Assembly (NCBI GenBank): GCA_035582835.1
Contig: JAYKAV010003081.1
Location: forward strand, 361,796 to 425,795
Length of the DNA: 64,000 nt
Source of the DNA: Phoebastria nigripes
Lineage: Eukaryota; Chordata; Aves; Procellariiformes; Diomedeidae
Direction of reading: 5' to 3'
Shown here: piece after piece, positions 1 through 11,260 of the stretch
Layout: each line of letters begins with the position of its first letter
Position numbering within the stretch: position 1 is the stretch's first letter
The notes under the pieces: generated by a model
The model's database searches: none
The model's input: only the letters and a program-made list of their open reading frames with translations
Told to the model about the DNA's origin: nothing
Made by a program: the position numbers and the translations under genes

Positions 1-260
1 TTTAAACTAAAAGAGGGTAGATTTAGCCTAGATATAAGGAAGAAATTTTTTATGCTGAGGGCGGTGAAACACTGGAAGAGGTTGCCCAGAGAGGTTGGTA
101 GATGCCCCATCCCTGGAAACATTCAAGGTGAGGTTGGATGGGGCTCTGAGCAACCTAATCTAGTTGAATATGTCCCTGCCCATGGCAGGGGGGTTGGACT
201 AGATGACCTTTAAATGTCCCTTCCAACCCAAACTATTCTGTTCTATGATTCTATTCTATG
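1..260 (+). mobile_element. CR1 LINE, 3' end (young copy)
   Basis: This is the 3' terminal part of a CR1 non-LTR retrotransposon in sense orientation. It holds the last codons of the reverse transcriptase ORF (residues resembling HWKRLPREV, then LDGALSNLI), the conserved 3' UTR with the ACCTTTAAA..GTCCCTTCCAACC block, and a degenerate ATTCTATGA tail ending near 260. It matches 22378-22641 with about four substitutions and one indel over some 230 bases, so both belong to one recently active subfamily. The inserted T near 95 breaks the reading frame. The window begins at exactly the repeat position where sequence resumes after the internal gap, so the rest of the copy probably lies beyond the window or in another gap. 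Confidence 0.95.
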
Positions 261-3033
261 AAATTAGCCAACAGGTTAAAAATGTATTAAGAGGAATAGA
301 CATATGCCAGCAAAGATGCAACATAATCACACAAATCTTGTTTCCTTCAGAAATGATGCTAGGCACTGTGCACTGGACATTGTGAACAGCAGTACCCAGT
401 CCCAGCAACCACCAGCAGCTGAGATCATCAGAAGCCTAAAGTCTATGGACAGTGTTAACTCCAGCATTTCATGGCTGAACTAAACAACTCAGCTCAGATT
501 GGGCTTCCTCCGAAGAAGGGATTTAGATCAGGGTGCCCTGCTGATTCAGAGCCACATGCTTCTTCCTCATGTAATTTTCAGGCAAATGCCTCAAGGAGAT
601 GTTTAAATCCAAAAACACTTAAGAGGTGTAACGCTGATTTCCCTCTCAAGGACAGAAGTATTTTGGTTTTTTTCCACTGAGTCGCTCCTTTTTTCTTCCT
701 TAGATCAAAACATTAATGTAAGGTGCCATTAAAAACAAAGACTAGCAGCACAATAGGCCACATGCAATGTAACCACTTGCAATATATTTACTCAGCACAG
801 TAGTGCTTCTGCCTAGTCTTATACGAAATCAAGACCCTTTGAGCAGAAATATTTGCATAGTGGGGATTGCTGCCAATGAACAGTCCCCCAAGTCTACAGA
901 TAAAACAACTAATTTCAGTGGGAAACTTCAATCTGTTATTTTTATGGGAAAATGTTATGCAGGTTTGCCCTGGAAAAGTTTCTTCTTACACATTATTTTC
1001 AGTTAATTTTGTATTAATTACAAATTAGTTATTGACAATTTTTTTAATTTGAAATGAATTTTTAGAATTTTTATTTCCATTAATTTTGTATTATAACCAT
1101 AATGTTAATATGGTTTAGCGTCCATAAAGATATGTGTTTGTATTTCAATTCACATTGTTGTCACTTATCTGCCAAAATTTCCCTGGAATTTTCTATTAAT
1201 TATCTCCTCTTTCCTAGCTTTTCTGGGACTTTTCTTTGTGACTCTGTGAAACGAAAACCTGCCTGTCTTCTGGCCAGTCAGTCTTTTGTTTGGTCTCCAT
1301 TTCAGAGCTGTCTCAATGTGAAGTGCAGAGGGATAGCAAAGAATGATTGAGTACACAAATGCCCTGGCACCAAGCAAGATATATCATGAAACCTCCCCTC
1401 ACTTATGTCACTACTCCCCCTTAGCTAATCTCCAAGAGATTCAGAGATCTCTGTTGCTATCCCTTTCTTGCCAGACTGTTCAAATCCCAGAAAGATCTGA
1501 GTCTTTGTATCAGCAGAAGGGAGATACTTTCACTTCTGTGTGATCCACGTGTACACAGTTCTAAAACCACACAGCTTCTGCCCTGTGCTTTCACAAAAAG
1601 ACTTGTAAACCATCTCAGTATGAGAGGTATTAGTTTTTCAATTAAACTGCTCTTGTTAGTTGAGGCAATATACCAGAACGGAAAACCAAGTAAGTGCCGC
1701 TTAATAAATTTCCAAGCAATATTGCCAAATCCACTGGAATGACTGATACCAACCACAGTGATTTAGGGATTTCACTGTACTTATTCCACTCTTTCCAGTG
1801 CTATCTCTATACACAGAAACACATACAAACACATATGCTTTCACTTTGTGTTCCAGGTCATTCAGAAATACAAAACAAAGTTACTTATGTATTCACAGTT
1901 TCTCTGCTGACTTTTTTTTTCTTCTTTGTTCATGTTTCTTCACTTCGTTTACTTTCTCAGGTGTTTCTAGACCAATAAGCATGTGTCCCCAGATGCTCTG
2001 TTTTCACCACACTGACCTGATTAGGTCCCTTCTACAAAAGAACACAGACTTTCATAAACATCAAGGTTAATGTTGCTCATTTCAGACATCTACAATATAG
2101 ACGTGTACATCTGAGCTAGCTTTCGGGATTCCTTCTACAGTCAGTTGAGAAAAGGGGGCATTTGTTGGGTGCAATTCATCTCGTTTTGACAGATATATCT
2201 ACTATGTCAATGAATCCATTGCAGAATTGTCTTTCCCCATTTGCCCTGGTCTACATATGAGTATCACATGCAGTTTAGATGTGTAATATTACGTCATGGG
2301 TGGATCCCATAACTCACATTCCACAGCTCAGGAAAAAAGAAGGAAAACACAGTGCAGAGTGGAAATGGGAATGAGAAGCTATGCAAGGAATTGTAATGGT
2401 TTAGGTATTGTGGAACATCACACGAAAGGAGGGCCAGCTCAAAACTTAGGGTTTTAGTCAAGTTACATCTTTATCAACACAGTTTTTGGGGAAAAAAGCA
2501 GTCTTCAAGTACTCTTACAGGTAGGTTAGAAGTTGTTTTGGTGAGATAAGTGAGCTGTAAATCTAAATCCCTTCAGATAAAGAAATGCTTACATGTGGCA
2601 CTGGTTGTCTGGACAGAAGATAAATCGTGAAATTTTTTTAGTCTTGTCTTTCATTTCATTGGCTTTCCTTTTAATTACTGAAAAATGAAAGTACATGGAG
2701 AATTGTAAAGTGGTTCATTTTGACACCCCTGAGATGCTTCTCCTATTAGACCTTTGCATGATCTGATGTGGGACAAAGTTGTATGGCAAAATAATCCCAA
2801 ATCCTTTAACTGCATGTTGAAACTGCATTTTTATTAAAACCCTCCTCACTCCAACCCTGATTGCTAGGAGGCTGGGACAGCTTAGAACACAATTAGACTG
2901 AAATTTACCTTGACAGATGTCTAAAGAGACTGTATCATATTAGATTATACCTTTTCTTAAACAATTTTTTTTTTTTTAAAAGCAATGTGTATATAACTCA
3001 ATGTGTCATTTTTCTACATTGCAAAAATACATC
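261..3033. other. AT-rich sequence, no gene seen
   Basis: I see no gene or recognisable repeat here. All open frames are short, overlap on both strands and lack splice context. The stretch around 1000-1100 is very AT-rich with TTAATTTTGTATTA-like repeats. Confidence 0.6.
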
Positions 3034-3110
3034 ATCCTGCAAAAGTTCTGAGTCAGCTCCCTTTGAACTCTGTGGCATTAGCCCTATTGACTCAAAGACA
3101 TTTCTGGGAT
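3034..3110. repeat. Degenerate palindromic MITE-like relic
   Basis: The pattern ATCCTGCAAAAG, GTCAGCTCCC, TTGAA.TCTGTGGCA, CCTATTGACT resembles a palindromic family common in sauropsid genomes, whose centre reads roughly CCCATTGAAGTCAATGG. The arms here are badly decayed. Assignment rests on recall of the family pattern, so it is tentative. Confidence 0.35.
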
Positions 3111-5326
3111 GTCCTGTATTATGTTTCTGGCACAATCCTAGTCCTTTTTTAAAAAACTAAACATCTGCCTTTGAAAACCTTAAATAGGTGTGATAAAAAT
3201 CAGAGATAACACAAGTTCCATGCTACCTCAGTAGCTCTAAATATGCCTCTTCAGCTCATAAATTTTCCCTGGCCAATCAGTTTTTTCCAGACATCACTGG
3301 TGACACAATTTAAACTGTAACACAAGGAACAAGTTTTGATTTTTCTACCACCCATAAAAAGAAAAAGTTGAAAGAAATACTACTAAAAATATTCTAGGGT
3401 AGTTTTCAGACTTTTCCACAGTTTTATCCCAGCTCTGATCGTATCTAACTGTTCTTATGGCCTTAAAGAGTTATTGCATTTTCCTTAAAGCAAACATGGC
3501 TTTTTAGATGTGTCATTTTTCTTGCTCTTGTTTTTTAAGCTAGAGAGCTGAATATGATTAGGGTCGGTTGTGGTTTGTAGCGTATGCCTCAATAATATTT
3601 TTTTTCACAGTATGTTATTTGTTATGCTCTCTGGGTACTCCTGGATAACAAATTCCTGTCTCTAAGTTAATCTGATAATTATTATATGGATAGGTCTGCA
3701 ATATTTTCGTTTGTTTGTTTGAAATAGCTGTATTGGTATTAGTTCCTGAGTTTTCAGAAGACTTTTCAAAAAATTAACATACTTGCTCTTGTGCAGTGAC
3801 ACTAAAATTCAAGTTTGGATCTTGTGCAAAGTATTGTGAAGGGGTATGCAAGCCTGTGGAAAGCAAGCAGAAAATGCTTTTCATATACAAGAGTGTTTTC
3901 TATTTTGTAATGAAAGATTAATTTGGCACTATCATTCCTTTAATACAGCTAATATCTTGACATCTGAAGAAAAACTGAATTAATTGTGTAATTAAGTTCT
4001 GTTACTACAAAGATATTTGCTAAAATAACTAAATGACCTAAGAAAGCCTTGTGTGCTTGAAAGTTTGCATGATTTTCCAGCTACAGTAACTTTCTAATAC
4101 ATGATATTATCTCTACTTACAAGGCTTGTCTTGTCACAGTCCTTAGTCTATTCTGAGGTCAATGCTACCACTTAATCTACATTAGATCAGAAGGAGATTT
4201 TTAAAAAGTCAAATTAGTGTTCAAGAAATGTGCCAGCTTTACAGCTGAAATTCGTAATCTAGCCCTAGAAAAGACTGAGGAAGACTAGCAGCTATGCAAG
4301 TCTCATCATGTTTCTCTCCCAATACACCTTTAGTCCTTCTAGGAGGCAACCAGTGAGAAGAATTGGAGCTTATTTTTCCGTATCTGTTTAACAACATAAA
4401 ATTTGGCATTATTGTGTTTGGCCAATAATATCAAAGGTAGGATGATTTCTTTGTGACATTGACTCCTTTCATAAGGGAACCAACTAAGACTACAAAATCC
4501 ACATCCCATAGGCCACTGATTGATTATTCTTTAGACTCTGACAGAAGACCTGAAAATAAAAGTGCTCCTACGATGAGAGAAAAAACAGCCATGGGGACAC
4601 AGCCAAGCTGTATCTGTGAATAATTCTTGTTAGATCTGTACTAGTATAAATGAAGACAGAAAATACCTATGCTTCTTCTGAAAACATACATCGTTGCCAA
4701 CTAGTGCTTTATTTTCCATCTAATGATATAACTAGTAAAAAGAAAAAAGAAAAAAAAAAAGTCAACAGGAATACAGCTTAGAAATTCAAAGAGCCGCTAG
4801 CATGTAAAGATACTAAGCATGTATTTGTCTGCCACTGAGGAAGTATTAGATGTACACTATTTGTTGTATGTCATGCAGATTTAAACTCCCAAAGCTCTTA
4901 CAGAGTCTCCAAAAGCCTCAGTCTGCAGGTAAAAACAAAAAATAAAGCACTACAAATCAACTGCCTTTGTCAATATGTACTTTACATACAGTGCTATATA
5001 AAACAAAGTAGCTTCTTATGAAAGAGTAGTATAATATGTCTGTATAAATCAGTGATTCTCAGCCTGAGAATTCAACTTCTAGCTCTCCATCAATCTAAGA
5101 AAAGAGATTAGCGCTCTCTATGAATTTAACATTGAATTTCTGGCAGTTGGCACTTTTCAAGCTTGGTGCCTACAGCTATGTTACAGACATGCCCACATCC
5201 AAATACAAAATGCATTAAAAGTGATTCCATGTCATGTAGCATGGTAGGAGATCATTTCGATCAGAAAAGGAATATGTAGCGTAATACCCGCTTGCTCGAC
5301 TTTTACTACCCACTTTATGGTTTTTC
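3111..5326. other. AT-rich sequence, no gene seen
   Basis: No coding frame, RNA gene or repeat family is recognisable. It contains a short A-rich run near 4740-4760 and a small stem-loop near 5052-5070 (ATTCTCAG/CTGAGAAT). Confidence 0.6.
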
Positions 5327-5540
5327 ATATTGTCATTTTTTTTGTTGTCAGTGAACAACACTTATTATTTAAGAATTTGTTCCAATCTAACAACCTAAGT
5401 CAGTGGTTTACATGAATGATAAAACCACCCAAGCATAAGTTCTGCACTGTAAAAATACTTCTGACTGTATTAAGATTTGTACATAGTGATCAGTGTTGTT
5501 CACGGACAACAAAAAAATTGTCAGTGACAATTGACAATAT
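5327..5540. repeat. 214-bp hairpin with long inverted arms (MITE-like, unclassified)
   Basis: Positions 5337-5361 and 5493-5517 are inverted copies matching at 24 of 25 bases. Outside them a second perfect inverted pair, ATATTGTCA at 5327-5335 and its complement at 5532-5540, extends the arms. The right arm carries an extra 14-nt palindromic segment (5518-5531, part of ATTGTCAGTGACAAT) that interrupts the pairing. The loop contains a smaller GTGGTTT/AAACCAC stem. The architecture fits a non-autonomous DNA transposon with terminal inverted repeats, but I recognise no family, coding capacity or target-site duplication. Confidence 0.7.
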
Positions 5541-6821
5541 CAATTATTTATAGTACAAGAGAGGAAAGTGCATTATCAAACAAGATTCTTGGGGCAGCCC
5601 CTATCAAACAATAAATCTCTTTCTCCACTTGTCAGTACTTTTTATAATCATGTATAGTGGTGCAAGCTGAAAGAAGATTGAAACACTTTTATGTCCATTT
5701 TTTAATGCAATACACAAGGCAATGGAGAGCCCATCCAAGCATGTTTTATTTTTTTAAGACTCACACTTTAATGGGAAATAACTGATAAATTCTAAAATGC
5801 CTTTTGGAAAAAGATGGTGTCTTTTAAATTTCATTATGTGAAAAATGAAAACATTAAAATAGAATTCATATGAGAATGGTGATAATAGCCTTCTAGTAGA
5901 GTGTACGTTTGTGGACTAACTTAATTTTTATTATATTTTAAGTTATTTCAGTAGCACCCTTTATGGTCGGGCCAAAAATATGAAAATTATTCAAGATATT
6001 TCTCTACACAGGATTGAATCCTGGATGAAATGTTGATTCAAAATATGAAGGATTTTGCACACTTATTCTCTTTGTGTTGAATAACTTCTCCATCCATTCC
6101 AAATAATGTCTTGAAGTAGATACTCACAAATTTGTCTTTCCAGACATGCCTCTTCTCCTTTAGTTCTACACTGTGCCCTACCTTCAAATATTTCTGCCTA
6201 AAGTTAAACCACCAGTTTAAATTTACCATCGCAAAGGCCAAACACTTCATTTACTTTAACCTCTTCCTTGTCTTCATTAGTGCTCTTCATCATCCCTCTC
6301 CCTATTACCTTCCTTTATTACCTATTACCAACACAGCTTTTGGTGTTGATGCCCTGCCAAGCTACTTTTTAATTTTTCTCCCATTTCTGTTTGTCTCATA
6401 ATCTCTAACAGTTGTGTCAGACTCCATTGATAATGTCTCTATCTCTATATCAAGCTTTTCCTTGCATTTATTTCACGCTTTTTCCCACTGAAATTAGTCA
6501 AGAAAACCTTATTCCCCAGATCACTGGCATCAGTATGCCTGTGGGTAAGGATTCAGTTCTAACTCTGTACACAAATTCTGTCTTCTTTAATTACCATTCA
6601 AATCAAGGGTACCTAAAAAGAGTTAGTCATTGAAATTGGTGTGTAAATCTGGGTTTAAACAGTAAGGTAGATTTTAAGAATGGATAACTTATTTGTACCG
6701 CAGTGTCTCAGAATCAGTCAGTTGTTCTTTCTCCTCTTTACAGTTTCCTTTCTCTTTCCCCTACCTCCAGTCCTCCTGATTTTTTGTTATACAGTAGGTT
6801 GATATGTTGTGGCTTAATGAG
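5541..6821. other. AT-rich sequence, no gene seen
   Basis: The 6130-6400 interval is rich in C and T on the plus strand, which explains open frames there without implying coding. Nothing else is recognised. Confidence 0.55.
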
Positions 6822-6872
6822 TGTGTAAGCTCTTTGGCCCAGGCATAGTCCTTCTTTGTCTTTAATAAACTT
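6822..6872 (+). mobile_element. Ancient L2/L3-like LINE or SINE tail (tentative)
   Basis: The string GTGTAAGCTCTTTGGCCCAG followed by GGCATAGTCC and CTTTGTCTTTAATAA resembles the 3' tail shared by old amniote L2, L3 and MIR-type elements (TGTAAGCTCTTTGGGGCAGG type). Only about 50 bases are recognisable. Confidence 0.4.
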
Positions 6873-7527
6873 CAGGTAAATTCAATGCAAAGTAGCACTA
6901 CAGAGACATTTTTAACAGGGCATGTAGCCCACTGAAGTCTCATCTTGCATGAGGTCTCAAAACAGCACAACAGTCATCCATGAATTTAGTGGGAAAAAAA
7001 ATGACAATAGTGCCTATAAATTGTTTAAATCAAAATGCTTGTGATGCAGTATCCCAGGAGAGAAATAATACCTTGTGGTGTATGAGAAGATCTTGGTAAA
7101 TCCAAACTCCTGAAAATTGTGGAATGGTTCTATACCTCCCCTATAAATATTACATTGGCTTAAAAAACCACAGCATTAAAAAATTAGTAGAAATGTATTT
7201 TGCATTACCTTTATTTGCTTTCCAGATGTTAAGCATTTGGGATGCACATGAGACGGATTTTCCAGCATAGGTCCTAAACCATGAAGGGGGGAAATTCACT
7301 GGTGTCTCTGGAATAAAGAGGATGCTGGTTTCCCAGAACTTACATGGGAGCTGCAGATTGGGAGAAAAAGTGTTTCTTCCCCTCTCTTCTCCCAGTGCAG
7401 TGCTTCTGTCTGAGTGCCAACAAGAGGGAATCTTCATTAACATTTTTTACTGAGGTCACTTCTGTAGCTAAAGCAATTACATTTCCTAACTATATCAGTA
7501 CAATAAAGCTCAGACTGGTTACTGACA
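6873..7527. other. No gene seen
   Basis: Unremarkable AT-rich sequence leading into the A-rich tract. Open frames at 7150-7443 and 7344-7697 overlap on opposite strands, and the second runs through the poly-A, so neither looks like a gene. Confidence 0.55.
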
Positions 7528-7578
<51 letters not shown>

Positions 7579-7590
7579 AAAAAAGAAATA
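7528..7590 (+). repeat. Long interrupted poly-A tract
   Basis: This is about 60 bases of almost pure A broken by single Gs. CR1 does not leave poly-A tails, so this is more likely an expanded simple repeat than a retroposition scar. I see no processed pseudogene upstream. Confidence 0.9.
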
Positions 7591-9249
7591 AAATGCATGG
7601 AATGAAACTGCTAAATAATTATCAGATTTTGCTGGGAATTATTTTTCCTTTCTGTCAGGAGGAAGAAAAGACTTTCCATATAAAAGTGCCAGTCTGAGTT
7701 ACATCTGGATTACATCATACAGTCTGCGTCCTGTGGACTTTGTGAACCTAAAAAATTCTTACCTTTGTTTTGTGAAACATTTCCAAACAACATCTTTCAC
7801 TCTCTCAAAGGCTCTGGGTAAGGAGATCACCTGCAGGTTTGTGAGTTGCTTTAAATGCTCGCCCTCTGGGGCCTTAGCAAAAGAAAGTTTTTGCCAAATA
7901 TCCCATATGCTATGGAAAAGGAAGACAACACAGTCTTTCAGATAACACATAAAGCCTCATTCCTGGACACCAGAGTGAGTCTGCTCCCCTGTCACAAGCC
8001 TCCATGAGGTCATTTCTTCAATAACAATAATAACAGTTGGATTAATGGAAATCAGACTTTTATCATTTTTTCAGGAAATATTTCTGCTGGGTTCTGCACA
8101 TTGTTACCTAGAACACCGAAAGTCAACCTTAATGCTGGTCAGTGCAGTATTAAGGTGTGTTTAGAAAGAGATCCTTGGCCCTCTTCATGACTCTCTTTAT
8201 GCAGAAATGTAGTCATATGAAACTAATCCACGACTGAATGCAATTCACTCTAACAAGTGCAACCAAACAAAATAAAAAGGTCTGACTCTTCCTCATGCTC
8301 AGTCAGTGAAACCTGGAGTTCCTTCTGAATTATGTTACTGCACAGGCACAGGAAATCAGGCTAAAATACCCTCAAAAAGGTAATATTTACCTTGATATGG
8401 ATTTAAAGACTGGTTTGTTCCTCCCTGGATGGATTAGAGGTAATCAGATGCATTTTGGCCCGTGGAAGAGAAGTGTACAAATAGCAATGCCATCAAGAAA
8501 ATTGATTCTGATAAGGGCCAGTTTAAAATATATGCCTTGGACTCTGTAAAAGTCAGGAATGTTCTAATCCAATATAAACACTGAGTTAATACTAATACCT
8601 CTATCCAATTCAAATGCTGAGCTGACAGAAAGATTAAGGAAAAAAGAGAAGAATTAGTAGCTCAGTATCTCCTTTATGTGCTTATTTTTCCATTCCTTTG
8701 AGCTTGGAACTTTTTGAAATTACACCAAAGTTGGGGTTTTTTCCCTCACTTTCGGTGGGTTTATCTTTGGTTCATTTGGATTTTGTTTAATTTTTATTGT
8801 AACAGGCCCTTGTTGAGACACTATAATGAATGTGACATTGCAAATGTATATTTTGATAACTGTAACAGCAACTCATTTTTGTAATAAAAATCATCCTCTT
8901 TATATCAAGAAAACCAACAGTACCTCCCTTCTGTATTATGATGTTTATAATGAGAAATGATGCTTGTTGTAATTATCAATTCTTAGCATAACACCCATTT
9001 TCAGTAATTCAGCTCATAAAAGAGCAAATATAAGATGTAGGTGCTCTCTTACACTCAAAGACAGCCACAGAGAGGTCCTAAGCCCATTATAATTGAAAGA
9101 TTAGGGTCAGAAATTATTTTTAAAAAATAACAACTGCATTTTTGTATCATCTACTCAAAATATTTCTAGTTAAAATTTAGATACTATGATCTTATAATAG
9201 ACATACAACTTTTGAAAATGTTATTGATCAAACTATGTAAAATGAGTTC
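7591..9249. other. AT-rich sequence, no gene seen
   Basis: No recognised feature. Near 7855-7875 a GCCCTCTGGGG block resembles a weak CTCF core, but too many positions deviate for a call. Confidence 0.55.
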
Positions 9250-9720
9250 ATTGAACGATAACATATGCTGTTCAGCTGCTGTGTGCCTTCTCTAAGTCAG
9301 GAGAACAAGTTGCGTATGCAGACTGACCATGTGCCGCTCTCTGCGGCAGGTTCCGCTTGGGAAAGCGCTGTCTCAGTGTGCTCTTGCTTTTAAAATGTAG
9401 TCTGCGAGGTAAGTCGTCTTCCTCTGCTTTCATACGACATTTCAGTTCCCAAACTGTCCACCGTCGTCAGAGAAATGCTCAGTGTGGCATCGTACAAATC
9501 AAGCTCAGGCTGAGAACTGAGCAGAATCATAGACCATGTAGCTNTGTCAGCTGAGTGCTAGCCTGGTGCTAAGAAGTCCCTCTGGGACTCCTCTTGGATC
9601 CAGCATCTGTTTCTGCAAGGTTCCGTGCTGAGCCATGGAGGCGGTCCAACTCAGACTGGCACTTCCCAGAGGGTTTTGAACCGCTGTCCACTGGATGATA
9701 TGGCCATGCCTCATATTACT
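9250..9720 (+). other. CpG-enriched island with a consensus splice donor
   Basis: About 15 CpGs fall in roughly 470 bp, far above the surrounding AT-rich DNA. The block includes GCCGC..GCGGC, a GAG|GTAAGT donor consensus with the junction at 9408/9409, and a TCGTC/TACGAC cluster. No convincing protein frame is present; a 65-codon frame at 9357 crosses an N. It could be a promoter with a noncoding first exon, a solo LTR without visible boundaries, or a chance unmethylated patch. The strand is suggested only by the donor. Confidence 0.3.
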
Positions 9721-10972
9721 TGACTCTGTAAAAAAATTCGGGATTTATTTTGCACAGAAGAGGTGCAACCACACATTCACCGTGCCAAAAAACAACTGAA
9801 CAAAGACACAGGGACAAGGAGCACAGATGAAATATAAGAGCATGGAGAAGCAGCAGTTGCTCAGCAGGGAGATTCTGGAAGTGGCTCATGACAAACAAAG
9901 ACACACCCTTTCTCCTAACCTTATTCTTGTAAAAGAAGCATTTCTGATTTTATCTTGAGTCCTGTCACCCCTCTTGACCTCTAGCTCCATTTCCTCCACT
10001 TAGTAACAACACAGGCAGAAAAAGCTAAGAGCTGCACCCCATCAACAACCCAGATAGCTACCTCAAAATGAAGAAATGCAGTGAAAAACATAAAAGATTT
10101 CATCTTACAGATCTGAATAAAATGCACCCCTTTATTCTCCCTCAGTGGACTTTGAGCATAGCTCTGAAACTCATTGTGTCTTGCTGTTACGTCTGTGTTG
10201 TGTGGGAGGAGATGCTGTTAGTCACGTATTGGTCTAAGACAGTGTTTCTCTCTAGACGAGTTATTTTTTCTCACAAGCTGTTTTAGCCCATCTTTAACAA
10301 TACCCGCATCAGTGAACAGAGTCCCCAGGTTTTTTTCCTCTTGAAACAAGATGGATTTCATTGTAGAAATCAGACTGTAGACATTAATTTCACTTTAGAT
10401 ATCCACAGTGGTTTATAGATTTGCTTCTATTACGTTAACGTTTTCTTATGCAGAGAAACTAATTTTTCAGATTACAAATTTTGGAGAAATCCGGCAGCAG
10501 TTGCGTAGTCTGGACAAAATTTTCTGCTATATGGACAAAATGTTAAACTCCTGAAGAGTTTAAGTAATTAAATTCACATGTTTTCAGTNGTTCCAAGGTC
10601 ACTGAAATTCCTTTTGCTGTGGGCTTGTTTTAACCATACCTGGTAAATATACATTATGTTTTTAATGTATTTTTAATATATATATAGATGACAATGACTA
10701 AATCAGATTGCTGTAATTTCTGAAATATTTTATTCATCCTTCTACACAATGATAAAACTTCTGAAATCACACACTGACATCGAGAAATCAGTGTTACTTT
10801 GTGTGACAATAAAGATATGATAAAATCCAACGGAATCTGTGTTTGAGCTTTATTTCATTTGTAGAATCCACACTTAGAAGTAGCAAAAGATACTGCATGA
10901 ATGACAGGAATGAGACTGCCCAGTTCTTCTGGAAGAAAGATATCTCTGGAGTTAAAAAATACTAATCACCAT
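9721..10972. other. No gene seen
   Basis: AT-rich sequence. A minus-strand AATAAA lies at 10849-10854, about 120 bp beyond the stop of the reading frame at 10973-11260. Confidence 0.5.
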
Positions 10973-11260
10973 TTAACCCGATTTTTCATTTATACCGTGG
11001 AAGGTTTGGTGTAACTTCTCAAGTGGCACAAGGGTTTTTTTAACGTGCCATTCAGAAGGCTGAGTTTGGTTCTGCAGTATAGTTTTAAAACAGATGATGG
11101 TAGGATCCTGGTGGTAATGATCTTGATACCATTTCATCAGTTGTTCCCATTCTAACATCGGAAGGCAGGGAAAGAAAAATTCATTTAGACTGACCATTAC
11201 ACCTGTAGTCTTCTTAGCAAGTCTGTCAACTAGAGTGTCATAACCAATCTGCCATGACAA
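10973..11260 (-). other. Open reading frame of about 95 codons, unconfirmed
   Basis: This minus-strand frame has a protein-like composition, with several Trp, Gln, His and Tyr (for example EWEQLMKWYQDHYHQ) and little low-complexity. It ends in TAA at 10973, and an AATAAA follows about 120 bp downstream on the same strand, as a terminal exon would have. Against it, a TAA sits two codons upstream, the possible acceptor (..CATGGCAG) has a poor pyrimidine tract, there is no partner exon, and frames of this length arise by chance in 64 kb. I do not recognise any family. Confidence 0.12.

Noticed and set aside
7344..7697. 117-codon frame with a poly-Lys stretch
   Set aside because: It crosses the A-rich simple repeat, and the remainder has no protein-like features.
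7858..7876. CTCF motif at GCCCTCTGGGG
   Set aside because: About three of fourteen core positions deviate, including conserved ones.
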